A stretch of DNA of 64,000 bases, taken from the NCBI GenBank assembly GCA_964019425.1, contig OZ025804.1:496001-560000 (forward strand), given 5' to 3'. The notes under the pieces were generated by a model. The model was not told the origin of the DNA. It did not search any database and saw nothing but the letters and a program-made list of their open reading frames with translations. The stretch comes from Flectonema sp. DT1601. Lineage: Eukaryota; Euglenozoa; Diplonemea; Diplonemida; Diplonemidae. The translations under genes and the position numbers were made by a program. This document shows positions 53,998-64,000 of the stretch, in pieces; within the stretch, counting starts at the first letter, position 1; each line of letters begins with the position of its first letter.

Positions 53998-54790
53998 GTT
54001 TTTGTGAGAAGAATACGTGATAAAAGAGTAACAACTCTCTTTTAGTAGTCATATTGGTTGCATTTGATATCACTTTTGTGAAAATATTTGTGAAGGTATC
54101 TCGAAAACAGACTTCGCTTTCCAAAATTGAACAGCAATTCACTGGATGTCTGAACCTTTCAGATTCCCTGATATTTACGGATGCTACCTCCTTTTTTTTA
54201 TTTCCTTTTTTGTTTTTATTTCTCTTTTTTTTTTTCCTTATTGATTTTTTTATTTTTTTTCTTACTTTTCTTCTCCACCTTTTTTTTTCTTTCTCCCTCC
54301 CTTTTCTACACAGCTACAGGTAAGTTTTAAAGTGGTTAGAAAAAAAAAAAAGAAGAAAAAAAAAAAAGGGAGGGCACCAACTCAACACCTGCTGCGAAGA
54401 TGTTATCTTACACGATAAACTAATTTTCGAGGTGAAAAAAAAAAAACACATGAATAATAACGCAATCTTTTGTGCAAAAAAAAAAAAAATAAATAAATAA
54501 AAGGGTTACCCTATTACCAACAACAACAAAATTAAAAATAGCGGATACGTAACGAGCGATGAGTAACACATGTCGTTTGTTTTTGCACAAAAACTATTAA
54601 ATTGGAATTCAAACTGACTAAACGAAGTCAACAAAAGGTATTTAATTGAGGAAGTGTTTAAGAGGACAGGTAGGTTTGATCTAATAAACAACTTTACCCG
54701 AAACTAGAACAGATGACTCAACTCGTTTTTGTTTACAAAAACGAGAATTTCTGAAAAAAAATTAAAACCAAAAAAAAAAAGAACACACTA
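53998..54790. other. Intergenic region with homopolymer tracts
   Basis: T-rich run 54189-54300 and A runs near 54340-54366 and 54475-54490. These form pyrimidine tracts on the minus strand upstream of the dioxygenase acceptor, and the 3' UTR of the ISD11-like gene. No gene seen. Confidence 0.5.
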
Positions 54791-55069
54791 TCAATCCGAA
54801 ATATCGAGACTCCCTAAACCAGTGTCAACTCTCGGGTCTAACAATTGAGGTCTGGCTTTGTACATCTGTTGAAGTGAGATTACTCTTTCCACAACGGCTA
54901 AGTCTTTAAGTCCTTGTTCGAACATAGACTTCGCAACCTCCTTATCGGCTATCTTCTTTGTAAAATCTTCTCTCGCTCTTCTGACGATGTATTGTTTGAT
55001 GTTATTGTCCGGCATTTTTGCTGCTCCTTTCATTAGACTTCTGAACAAAGTCTTCGCTTCAATTGACAT
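54791..55069 (-). CDS. ISD11 (LYRM4)-like LYR protein
   Basis: 92 residues. LYR-type three-helix protein: LFR replaces LYR at residues 8-10 (KTLFRSLMKG), then NNIKQYIVRRAREDF, which fits the ISD11 pattern of N-x-x-x-Y-x-x-R-R-x-R-x-x-F, and a third helix ending in SLQQMY. ISD11 stabilises the cysteine desulfurase NFS1 in mitochondrial Fe-S cluster assembly, with acyl carrier protein bound in the LYR groove. Size is typical. Another LYR member is possible but the middle motif favours ISD11. The leader is notable: acceptor CATCCTAACAG (55101), 12 bases, then a run of about 20 A directly before ATG. Confidence 0.7.
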   Translation of the reverse strand: MSIEAKTLFRSLMKGAAKMPDNNIKQYIVRRAREDFTKKIADKEVAKSMFEQGLKDLAVVERVISLQQMYKARPQLLDPRVDTGLGSLDISD

Positions 55070-55102
55070 TTTTTTTTTTTTTTTTTTTTGGTAGAAAGAT
55101 CT

Positions 55103-55388
55103 GTTAGGATGGGAAATGAAAAAGATTAGTAAAAAAAAAAAAACTGAATAAAAAATGCAGTTGTTTTGGTACAGTCATCACCCGTCAATACGACATTCTT
55201 ATTTGTTTTTTCTGGTTTTTTTTTTTTTTTTATTTTTATTTCGAATAATACGTGATGTGAGTTGAATACTTTAAGGCAACCACAATATAATAGCATTGCT
55301 GCATTACTCAACAGCTGAGGGTTAGACTGGTGCAGGTGACGCGGGGAATAAAAACTAATATTCGGGCTTTTTTGCGAGCAAAAAAAGC

Positions 55389-55423
<35 letters not shown>

Positions 55424-55741
55424 CCCCCTTCTCACAGTTTGGCCATGATCCTTAGAAACGAAGAACGTGAAGTTGGGCTCCCGGAAGAAAAAAAAAAATC
55501 CCATTCAGATTTAGCTAGCTGTTGAATGCAGGAAGAATCCTGTCGCACGTCGGTACAAAAAAAAAAGAGGGAAACAAGCGGTTGCTGCACTTGATGTGTT
55601 TTATGTTACAGGCGACGTGTTTGTTCTTCTCGATGACGGTTTCGTCTCCTTATCCAATGTTTGAGAAACTGGCTTTGAGGATATTTTCAGGAACCCCGAA
55701 AAAAAAAGACAAAAAAACAATTATCAATGACCAAACCGTAG

Positions 55742-55778
<37 letters not shown>

Positions 55779-56258
55779 TAGAAAAAATGAACTCCATCAG
55801 GCCACAATTAAAGGAAAAAAATAATTTTCATTATTGCGCCTGAGAACAATCACTACCAATGAAAGCCAGCAGTGCTTTTGAACACCAGCCTTGCCTAGGT
55901 AGGCTTTTCTTTTTTTTTTTTTTTTTCCAAAGCCTCAAATAAAGGAGTTCTCCAAAGAAAATACACACACGCACACGTGTTGTGGGATATGCGAAATTTA
56001 ATTAAAATGTGACTTGTGAATCAAGCCCAATTTATATTATTATTTTTAGATAATTCTGTTGTGCGTATGTTTTTTTTTTTTTTTTGACGAAGACAAACCA
56101 AACAAAACGGAAAATTTAAAAAAAAAAAAAAAGGGGGGAAGGAAAAAATTAACAAACAGGTGTATCACACAGTTAGAAAGTAGAAGAAATATTACAGAAC
56201 AACGTCATTTCATCACACAGATGACTTATTTAATACGAAAACAGAGAAGCAAATCATA
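55103..56258. other. Intergenic region with long homopolymers
   Basis: 1.15 kb with A13 (55130), T18 (55213), T31 (55393), A33 (55741) and T21 (55908). The A runs are pyrimidine tracts for the minus-strand gene downstream. Open frames here are built on homopolymers. No gene supported. Confidence 0.5.
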
Positions 56259-58409
56259 TCAATCAAGATCTAACCTCGAAGGAGTACTAACGTTGATGGT
56301 GTCAGTGAGTGAGGTAGGATTATTAATTGCTTGCTCTCTAAATGAAGGGAGTTCTGTAAGAAGCTCAAGAGGCTGATCATCAGTCATGTCGTCGTCACTG
56401 TACTCATCTACGGCATCACAAGCTCCGTAGATATCTTGTTCTTGGAGATCGTCGAGTTGTTTCTCTGCTCTGCTGTAGAATAGAATATATGGAACATCCG
56501 TACGGGTGAATGCATTTGAAACTTTTCCGTTAACAACATCACAACGGCTGTCGTTACAGATAACCCAACCAGCTTCTGAGTGTTTTGCTACGCAGTAGTA
56601 GTGACCTCCGTATGAACTTGGACCCGAATGAGCAACAATAGACACCAATTGATATATCTTATTACGAACAGTTATCGTTTCAACAAATTGAGTTGGCGTG
56701 CAGATCTTTTTTCTGACCCCAAGTTTAGGATCGTATCGAAATCGACCGAGTGATAGAATTAAAGTTTTCGGAATTCTCGAAACAGTAGTATTCTTAGTAG
56801 CGTCAGTTTTTAAATTACAACTATCGCACTGGTAGCGATTCTCTCCTCTGAGTACTTCTGTTGAGTCCAGTGTCGCATCTAAAAGACATTGAACGTTTGT
56901 TACTTCTGTTTCATCTCCGTACATCAAATTAAGTCCAACATACTCTTCAGTAGTTGATCTCTTTATCTTACATCTACTGCATGTTGTTGTTGATATTATT
57001 TCTCCCGTTACATGTCTCGGGATGTTCGCAATGCTATTCGGGTTGGCTGAACTCGAACTCGGACAGACGCTTAAGATTTCTCTCTCTAAAGTACTCAACA
57101 TTAAAACACCGAATTCACTACTATCGTGTTGCCTATTGTCAGTAAACATATCCGGAAGTGATCTGTACACATTCGATGGCTTTAAGTAAGACGCCTTAGT
57201 CAGTTCCATACAACCAAACAGTGTTGCCATACTACGAAGTAGATGAGTGTTCTTCCAGCTCGACGGGTCGTCTGGGTACGATGAGTGAGGTGTTAGTAGT
57301 AATCTTCTGAACGGAACTACAAAATATAAAGCTTGCAGATACGAAGCCATAAAACAGGTGTTCCCGAGATTCAAGAGACCTGTAACACCCGAATGAACTT
57401 TGGTATAATAATTACTACTACTTAGACTCCCTTTGGCAGGTGATGACAACGCCAATGGCTGTGAAGCAGATGACCTAACCATCGGACCTCTCAAAAAACA
57501 AATTTCTCTCCCAGACTGTACCAGTTTTGTAACCGCCCCTGCCGGTAACACTTGTGGTATCCATTTAATAACACAATGTCCACTCCCAGCTAAACACTTA
57601 AAGTAGAGTACCGATGCAGCATAACCATAAGCAACCCTTATAACTGATGACCTATGAGGTTGTAAAATATCACTCGTTGAGTAAGGTGGATCGACCTCCT
57701 CTGGACAAACTTTGTGTCTTTCTGCGTATTCAACGGCTTGAGAAGCAGCGTCCGAAAGAAGAAGTTGCATTTCATTATTTTTTTGATAGCCAACTAGAAA
57801 AAATGACAACACAGTAGCACAACCCCGAGCTATTTCTGATAAATGACAACTCGGAGTGTCTAATTCAAGTTCTTTAATGAATTGAGGTGAGATTTGTTTT
57901 GCTGCGTCAATGACCACCCGTTGAAGCACTGCGACCCTACCAACTATTTCGAGAGACTTTACTAATGATATGATCCAATTAGCTATTTTAACTGAACATG
58001 GGAGAGATGACAACTGGTCTCCTAATTTCTCAATGGCATCATCAGACCAACACGCTCTCTGTGATAATGATCCTGTAATGTGATTACAAAAAAGAATTTT
58101 TCGTCTGACATTCGTCTTCAAGCAAACAACAGGAGACGAGTATAAATTTTCGAGAAGTAGTTTCATTCCAATATCTCCATAAATAACATTTTCTACCGAA
58201 CCTAATGCAGCGAAAACATGTCTGGCGACTTCAAATTGTGCTGCAACTGATTTTCTCCATATCAATTGTAAGATATTAATGCATTCTGTTATGTTGATTT
58301 TAGTTGTTTCAACGTTGAGACAGACGTCAACGAGCCATTTTATTAAATTAATTGTTAATACTCCGAGCAGGTTACCTTCATCTGATTTCGTTGACGCTAC
58401 CCTCGCCAT
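56259..58409 (-). CDS. Ubiquitin carboxyl-terminal hydrolase, USP35/USP38-like
   Basis: 716 residues. Residues 1-~330 form a helical N-terminal region. The USP catalytic domain is at about 340-650: Cys box GLLNLGNTCFMASYLQAL (C352), QHDSSEF, zinc-binding pairs C477/C480 and C528/C531, His box YGGHYYC (H603) and VICNDSRC (N619/D620). All catalytic residues are present, so it should be an active deubiquitinase. The helical N-terminal extension and NDSR after the His box recall USP35/USP38, which also have a long helical front end. A 60-residue acidic tail follows. The start follows acceptor ACAACAACAG (58449) by 40 bases. Cytosolic or nuclear; no membrane segment. It is unrelated in detail to the short USP domain in element A. 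Confidence 0.88.
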   Translation of the reverse strand: MARVASTKSDEGNLLGVLTINLIKWLVDVCLNVETTKINITECINILQLIWRKSVAAQFEVARHVFAALGSVENVIYGDIGMKLLLENLYSSPVVCLKTNVRRKILFCNHITGSLSQRACWSDDAIEKLGDQLSSLPCSVKIANWIISLVKSLEIVGRVAVLQRVVIDAAKQISPQFIKELELDTPSCHLSEIARGCATVLSFFLVGYQKNNEMQLLLSDAASQAVEYAERHKVCPEEVDPPYSTSDILQPHRSSVIRVAYGYAASVLYFKCLAGSGHCVIKWIPQVLPAGAVTKLVQSGREICFLRGPMVRSSASQPLALSSPAKGSLSSSNYYTKVHSGVTGLLNLGNTCFMASYLQALYFVVPFRRLLLTPHSSYPDDPSSWKNTHLLRSMATLFGCMELTKASYLKPSNVYRSLPDMFTDNRQHDSSEFGVLMLSTLEREILSVCPSSSSANPNSIANIPRHVTGEIISTTTCSRCKIKRSTTEEYVGLNLMYGDETEVTNVQCLLDATLDSTEVLRGENRYQCDSCNLKTDATKNTTVSRIPKTLILSLGRFRYDPKLGVRKKICTPTQFVETITVRNKIYQLVSIVAHSGPSSYGGHYYCVAKHSEAGWVICNDSRCDVVNGKVSNAFTRTDVPYILFYSRAEKQLDDLQEQDIYGACDAVDEYSDDDMTDDQPLELLTELPSFREQAINNPTSLTDTINVSTPSRLDLD

Positions 58410-58450
58410 CTTCCGTCGTTTGATATTCTGATCAATGCTGTGGTGTTCCT

Positions 58451-59510
58451 GTTGTTGTAATAAACAAATAAATACTTTATTTCAACACATAAGCTACTGG
58501 AATTCGGAAGTTTACGTCGTCATCACATTTACAAAATCCTGGAAGAAGAAAAAAAAAAAATAATAATAAACAATAAATAATAATAAACACGAGATTAAAC
58601 TGAGAAGTCGTAAGAAATGCTCTACTGTACAAACGACACGCTTAAAAAATAAATTGGGTTGGGGAGGGAAACTCGACTGAGTTGTAACAAAAATGGGTAA
58701 GACTGAAGTAGAATCGCTAACTGCTAGTTGGTACAAGAATTATCCCATTCATTGATTGTGGGATTTCAGACGTGCTACAATTGTGCCTTTGGGAAAAAAC
58801 ACACAAAAAAAAAAAAAAAAAAAAAAAAGAATTGCGGCGCTAACCGTATGAATTACATATGAGGACAGTTTTATGGAAAGTCATTCTCGTAGTTACTTCT
58901 GCTTTATAATAATTTTTTTTTTTTTGTTGTGTTTTTTTGTTTTTTTTGTTCTCTTAATTAGAGAAAATAACCAACGAGACTTCAGAATGGGTTTTGGGAG
59001 GGCAAACAAATAATAATAGTTACGCAACATGCATCACAATGATGTGATGCAATCTTATTTTTTTAACAAAAAGAATTTTTTAAAAACAATTTTTATATTG
59101 TTTCGGGAAATTTACACGAAAAACAAACCTAGATCAGGTTTCTTCTTCTTCCCAGTAACAGGTTGGAACGACCCAAGTCCAAATGCTACGAAGGTCCAAT
59201 CTTAGAAGGGGTTCCTTAAAACTATTTTCATTTCTAAAAAAAAACTACTGAGAGGAGGAGGAAAGAAAGAAAGAAAAAAAAAAGTAACCATTCAGATAAA
59301 GCCTTATATTTTGTTGATCGCAGACAGTAGTTACTGGCGGCACAGGGAAAATAGATAACATTTTTGACCATAATAAATAAAACGGCTCTTAATCTGAAAT
59401 AGTTTTCGTTCTCCGACTTCGTCGGTACAAAAAAGAAAGAAAAGAAAAAAAGAACAGAAAAAGAAAGAAAAACAACATCTGATCAGAACTATAGTGACCC
59501 ATCTGGGCAC

Positions 59511-59546
<36 letters not shown>

Positions 59547-59875
59547 AAACAAAAACAAAGAGAGAAATCCTTTTTATGTATACTTTTGTTTTCTTCTTGA
59601 TGCTCGTAAGGCACATTGCGCACAATTAACGAGCTAATCAATCGAATCGCTGGGGATGGGAGGAGAAGTACAGCGAGGTAGGTAAGCTTTCCTACTTCAC
59701 TATTACAAGTGTACGAGAAACAGCCCTCCCCCAGAAAGTATAATTCGTGTCTGTGGAGAGACACAAAAACAACATCTTCGATAAACAACAACAACACGGG
59801 AGGGAGGAGGGCAAGAACTCATCTTTTTACTTTTATTTCTCTCATCGGATAAAGTTTCGATCTGATGCAGACTTT
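58451..59875. other. Intergenic region with low-complexity tracts
   Basis: 1.4 kb: A tract 58805-58828, T-rich run 58914-58950, and a CAA microsatellite of about 12 units at 59511-59547. The 3' UTR of the gene at 59876-60881 lies at its right end. No gene seen. Confidence 0.55.
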
Positions 59876-60881
59876 TCAGTTGCCAGAACCGAAGATGTTG
59901 GAATGCGTGTCAGTCGTTGAGAATATTCTAGTGCGTGGTCTGAACTCCGCTCTGTTTGTTTGTTTTTGTAAAAAAGATTATCAAGAACCACAAGAAGGAA
60001 TACAAACAGATTATGACATACCTTTTACCAGCGTCATACCTTCCAGAACTCTTCATAGCTCCAGAAGATGAATCGTAAGGTGTTCTGACATTGACAGAGT
60101 CTACACGTCGGATTCCACTGAGGGAGTTGGTACGAGTACGGCCCAGTACTGACGGATCTTCGAAAGGAGACATATCACTTCCGAGGTGGGTCGCAAAAGG
60201 ACTTTTTGGACCCCCGTCGACAGAGTTGCTTCTGATGGCCTTCCCTCTTGGGCGTTCCATCGAATTAGAGCGGCCGAATAGAGAAGTGCGTTCTTGATCA
60301 GATTGTTGAATTATATGTTTACTCTCGTGACGTTTTGGTTGCATGAAATCAGCTGAATGACATCTGTGCATCACCGATGATGTTTTCTTTGTCGGTTTCC
60401 AATCACTTTCCCTACTCTCATTGTTAATCGACCAATCAGTTTGTGTTCTTCTTCCTTCATGCTTTGATGCTGGTTGCCTGTCAGGATAACACGCTGTTGC
60501 TCTTTTACAACCTGGCCAGTCAGGAATTGTGATTGGCCTTCCATGTTTTTTTTCTCTATTATATGCGCTAATATCGATATTCTTTTTACCCGTGTGGTCT
60601 GGTCGGGCTGACAGTTGGTCGGGTTGCCATGGACAACGAGAAACATTGTTTACGGTCATGCCTTCTGTTCGATGTCTTCCAATCTTCTCAGCCCTCTGAT
60701 TATCAGGAAACATGTGCGGGATATGATCATGTTTATTTGCAACACCAGTACTCATCTTTCTTCGCAGAGGATCATTTTCGTAACTTCGGCTCCTCCTAAT
60801 CTGCGCAGTGTCATAAAATGATTTTCTTCCAACGTGAAGGGGAATCGGTTCCTTGTTAAATGGTCCTTTACTGCTAGCCAT
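59876..60881 (-). CDS. Basic, disordered phosphoprotein-like protein, two exons
   Basis: Exon 1 is 60022-60881, exon 2 is 59876-59951; the intron 59952-60021 is 70 nt (GTATGT...AAACAG, phase 2). Total 311 residues. Reading through the intron would give a false hydrophobic tail. The protein is rich in Arg, Ser, Asp and Pro, with no fold expected. It has many basophilic kinase-type motifs (RSNSMERP, IRSNSVDGG, RTNSLSGIRR) and ends THSNIFGSGN. The SNIFG ending recalls Jupiter/HN1 microtubule-associated proteins, but one short motif is too little for a call. Acceptor: a CTCTCTCTCT tract, then TCAACAG 28 bases before ATG. Unknown function. Confidence 0.75.
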
Positions 60882-61324
60882 GTCGTTTTGTTCAAATTAT
60901 TACTAATTCCTGTTGACAGAGAGAGAGAGAGAGGATGACAATTAAAAAAAGAAAACAGCGTGTGTAAATTTTAAATTGAGAAGCAGCTGAAAGCAAAAAA
61001 AGCACAAAAAAAAAAAAAAAGAAAAAAAAAAAAAATCATCCCATCGAGGAGAGTATAAACCTAAAAAGGATGTTACCCCCACTTCGAAGTGGTGGTGTTG
61101 TGTTGCTGTACGATTAAAGACGCATATCTGTAAAGGATGCGCTCATTTCCGTTTGACGAAACAATAAATATCGATTAACGTTGATGGTGAAAGTTCAAGG
61201 CAGTCTGCCTCACTCTCACCCTTACAAAGATGACATTATCGATCCTGACGAGGTGTATCAAGAAAAAGAGAGACTGCAAACCTGTAAAGGCAGCACATGA
61301 AAAAAAAAACATAAAAAGAAAATA
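60882..61324. other. Intergenic region
   Basis: A GA microsatellite (60917-60932; pyrimidine tract on the coding strand of the gene to the left), A tracts at 61006-61035 and the 3' UTR of the TPH gene. No gene seen. Confidence 0.55.
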
Positions 61325-62776
61325 TTATTTTATTTTAATTTGAATACCTCTCGCCGCGTTGTATTTCTTCAGCTTCACCAACAGCTCTTGAGTGGCGACG
61401 TGGTCGACGTGTTTGATTGCCTTCTTGCGATCCAAGTCCAGCTGCTTGCGGTGAATCTCCGTCTGGTGATCTTTAATTAATTGTTCCTGCTCCGTGTTAT
61501 GAAGTATCTGAAGAGATGCTGCTGCAGCCTTTTGTTGTAGTTGAGATTCAAGAACAGCTCTCTGTTCGATATTTCGTTTTGTAATAGCAGCTTTCCTACT
61601 TCTCTCGTCATCAAGTGCGGCTTGTTCTACCTTCTTGATAGCTGCTTCTTCTAAGAGGAGGAGTTTGCGTTTCTTTTCTCGTTCGGCTGTTTTAATTGAT
61701 TGGCCGAAGATTTCTTGTTTATTCTGAACTTCCAATCTGCGATACAATTCCTTTTTGTGAACGTCGCTGCTATCATGTGCGAAGGCTGCTGGATTGCAGG
61801 CGCAGTGTTGTTCTCTTTGTTTGTCAAGTTCTCGTTTTCCAGGAGAAGTAATTTCAGTATTCTGAAGATGTGTCTTCCAAGTGTTAAAGAGTTTCTGTCG
61901 GTGTAGTCGACGGTTGGTTTTGTGTTGTTCAAGTTCTTCAGTGACTTTAGCGATTCGATTTTCTTCATCACGACGAGCATTAGCAGTTTGTCGATCTCTT
62001 ACCTGTCGTTGTTGTAGTAAAACTTGTTCCAATTCTTGTTTTGTTTGAAGTTCTCGTTCTTTATTCTCTCTTGTTGTCTTCGCTTGTTGATCTAACCACT
62101 TGGCATGGTCGGTAATCGCAACCTCTCTTTCTCGTTCTTTTTCTTCCCTTTTTCGGGCTCGTTCCATCTGGAGAACTCTACACTGGGTGTCTAAGAATTC
62201 GGCCTGTTCCTTGATCCGTCCCCTTTTCAAAGATAGTTCTTTTGCCTTTTCCTCTTTGTCTAATTTTATCTGTCGTTGGATTTCAGTTATCCAAACCTTG
62301 TCGAGAAGCATTTTATTTTTTTGAGCAGCAGTTCTGCTTTCCTTTAATAAGTTGTGACGTCCTTGGTAATTCAACAACGGCAGAGATGCGGCTTCCACTG
62401 CGTTGCGAGTAACATCTAAGAAATCTTTGGCTTTGCGTTCCCTCGTTGACAATTGGTATTTCTTTTTTAATTTCTTTCTCACCTGTTTTCTCGCATGAAC
62501 AACTCCTTTTTCAAGTTCTTCTTCTGCTTTTCTTTTTTCTATTATTTCTGCTTCTAAATCACCCATCTTCTTGTTACACTTATCAACAATATATCGATAA
62601 GCTGTCCTGCTTCTCATTTTCGTCGTATCTTTTACCAGACCTCTGAAGTATACGTTGGCATTTTCTCGAGGGCTTGGAGGGAGTTTCATACATGAATGGT
62701 TTCCTGTTATGTTAATAAAGTTTTCAGTCAGCATAATGTGGTTATTTAAATCAATACTTCTGCTCGTCAATCCCAT
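61325..62776 (-). CDS. Trichohyalin-plectin-homology (TPH) domain protein, probable axonemal inner protein
   Basis: 483 residues from the ATG at 62776. An upstream ATG at 62839 lies inside a likely 66-nt intron (62785-62850, GTAAGTG...TTTTAATTCAG). The chain from ~60 on is one long charged helix rich in Arg, Glu, Lys and Gln (ERARKREEKEREREVA, QTKQELEQVLLQQRQ), the TPH pattern (Pfam TPH). Known members, such as MNS1, CFAP45, CFAP53 and CFAP210, sit inside doublet microtubules of cilia. Length (480-550) fits them; I cannot tell which one. The middle has a short cysteine stretch (QREQHCACNPAAF) that breaks the helix. A flagellate host fits. If the AG at 62785 is a trans-splice site instead, the 5' UTR is only 8 bases. 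Confidence 0.8.
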   Translation of the reverse strand: MGLTSRSIDLNNHIMLTENFINITGNHSCMKLPPSPRENANVYFRGLVKDTTKMRSRTAYRYIVDKCNKKMGDLEAEIIEKRKAEEELEKGVVHARKQVRKKLKKKYQLSTRERKAKDFLDVTRNAVEAASLPLLNYQGRHNLLKESRTAAQKNKMLLDKVWITEIQRQIKLDKEEKAKELSLKRGRIKEQAEFLDTQCRVLQMERARKREEKEREREVAITDHAKWLDQQAKTTRENKERELQTKQELEQVLLQQRQVRDRQTANARRDEENRIAKVTEELEQHKTNRRLHRQKLFNTWKTHLQNTEITSPGKRELDKQREQHCACNPAAFAHDSSDVHKKELYRRLEVQNKQEIFGQSIKTAEREKKRKLLLLEEAAIKKVEQAALDDERSRKAAITKRNIEQRAVLESQLQQKAAAASLQILHNTEQEQLIKDHQTEIHRKQLDLDRKKAIKHVDHVATQELLVKLKKYNAARGIQIKIK

Positions 62777-62784
62777 GTCAGTAA

Positions 62785-62850
62785 CTGAATTAAAATGGGG
62801 GGGGTGAATGGTGAATATTTGTTTCATTTTCAACCGCATAAGTCACTTAC
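62785..62850 (-). other. Putative 5' UTR intron or trans-splice region of the TPH gene
   Basis: GTAAGTG at the 5' side and CCATTTTAATTCAG at the 3' side, 66 nt, with a C8 run inside. The size matches the two coding introns in this window. The upstream piece contains ATGGCGTAG, a two-codon frame. Confidence 0.5.
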
Positions 62851-63649
62851 ATTCTACGCCATTTTTTTTTTTTTTTTTTTTTTTATATTGTTATTTTTTT
62901 CGCGTACACTTCTTGTTAAGGACAGTGTTAGTTGCATACTGTCAGTTGTTTTCATTGCGAAAAAATCCGCTGAAAATTAGCTGGTTCGCCAAGGCAGGGG
63001 TGTTTTTTTTTTTTTTTTTCCCTTCTATTTTTTTCGCGAAAAAAAATATATAAAAAAAAAACGGGTTTCTGGGGAATTGTCAAGGTTGCTACGCAAGGAG
63101 TAGTAAAAATGAAAAAGGCCGGGGGAAAAAACTGGTAGTGTTAGGCAATGGTTTTCAGTTTCTTTTTTTACGCAATTATACTCTGCCTTACTGCAGTATT
63201 CTCTTTTTCTTCTTTTTCTTTATAGCAAAAACAGTAAGGCGTGCGCTACTATGGGGAAGACCAAAACAAACAACAAACCAGCAAATTGTTAACCCTCACG
63301 TGAAATGTACATATCAGACGTTTCTATTAATTTGTTTTCAACGTCAAAAAAGGGCTGAAGAAAAAGGAGCGCAATATTTTTACGAAAACTAACTTAATCA
63401 GACTTTTGATAGCTTGGGAAGACCATACTTCAACAACAAAAAAAAAAAAAAAAAAACGAATAGTATTTAACTAAAAAAGTGAACCTGAAACATGCGAGCG
63501 AATCATTCAGAAGAGGTAAGCACCACCGTTCCCCATTTCCTGTAAATTTCATTGTCAAAGCCCCTCCTCTGTAAAGCTGTAAAATTTCTATTTTTTTTTT
63601 TTTGCAACACATTCCTTTTCTTCACCTTAGAGTTACTTAGCATTGTTTC

Positions 63650-63680
<31 letters not shown>

Positions 63681-63840
63681 GATTTAGGGGGGAAGTTAAC
63701 GGAAAAAAAGCAAAGAGTTTCATATGTGGGTTAAATAGCACTAAATGATGAGCGAACTACGAAAAGAGAATGAATCGCAAAAAAAAAAAAGAAGGGGGGA
63801 AAAAGCTGTTCCAGTGCAACTTCCATAGTCAAGTACCTAC
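62851..63840. other. Intergenic region with T and A tracts
   Basis: T23 (62862), T19 (63003), A19 (63438), A28 (63650) and shorter runs. Small open frames here include homopolymers and are not supported. No RNA gene seen. Confidence 0.5.
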
Positions 63841-64000
63841 CGTTATTTTTATACTTCCGAATAGGGGAATCGATTCCCGTTTGTTTTAAGAACGTGGAGG
63901 AAGGTAGTCTACTCCAGCAATCGGAACAGTTACTGCCGCCCGCCAAGAATGGTCGAAAAAGTTGTAACAACGTTCTAATGAATTTCCCCGTACTGAAGCA
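63841..64000 (-). CDS. Possible exon of a further minus-strand gene, cut by the window
   Basis: A frame without stops enters from the right edge (FIRTLLQLFRPFLAGG...) and ends at a good donor, AACG|GTAGGTAC, at 63840. After it the frame becomes low-complexity. The protein piece (about 53 residues) is not recognised. Support is only the donor and the open frame. Confidence 0.3.

Noticed and set aside
59876-59951. Jupiter/HN1 (JPT) assignment from SNIFG
   Set aside because: Only one five-residue motif agrees; the rest is disordered and cannot be aligned by eye.

Overview
The window looks like nuclear DNA of a diplonemid (Euglenozoa) or a close relative. The key evidence is a 39-nt spliced-leader (SL) sequence on the minus strand at 32445-32483. 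It has the layout of kinetoplastid SLs (AACxAACG start) and ends in ACAGTTTCTGTACTTTATTG, as I recall for diplonemid SLs. The host genes fit this: nine in a row on one strand over 22 kb, most with an AG acceptor a few to about 40 bases before the start codon, and a few GT-AG introns of only 66-72 nt. Recognisable products include a gamma-butyrobetaine dioxygenase, an ISD11-like LYR protein, an archaemetzincin, a USP35/38-like deubiquitinase and a trichohyalin-plectin-homology (TPH) flagellar protein.

Layout. 1-4663 (minus): an open frame running off the left edge. It fuses cysteine-rich 129-residue repeats to a zinc finger and an OTU protease domain (element B). 4708-14.5 kb (minus): a complete giant non-LTR retrotransposon (element A) with zinc fingers, OTU protease, reverse transcriptase (RT), restriction-like endonuclease, a ubiquitin-specific protease (USP) domain, viroplasmin/RNase H1 hybrid-binding motifs and two degenerate RNase H-like segments. 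Its poly(A) lies next to the 5' end of element B. 14.5-15.5 kb: flanking repeats and T tracts, then a 200-N gap. 15714-32444: about 57.5 near-identical copies of a 291-bp satellite. Its right end is joined to the SL exactly at a trans-splice acceptor present in every unit. 32.5-38 kb: a 5'-truncated LINE fragment (minus), a SINE fused to a LINE body with RT and RNase H (plus), two more tRNA-derived SINEs with target-site duplications, and a tRNA-Asp gene. 38.3-40.3 kb: a 2-kb element with ~190-bp inverted ends and no coding region. 40.7-63 kb: the unidirectional host gene cluster.

The retroelements appear to act together. SL at a splice junction, LINE poly(A) next to SL, and SINE fused to LINE all suggest that LINE reverse transcriptases copied trans-spliced cellular RNA and switched templates. 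The host genes are probably one polycistronic unit, resolved by SL trans-splicing and polyadenylation. Gene ends, acceptors and domain calls come from reading the sequence alone; no database search was possible.
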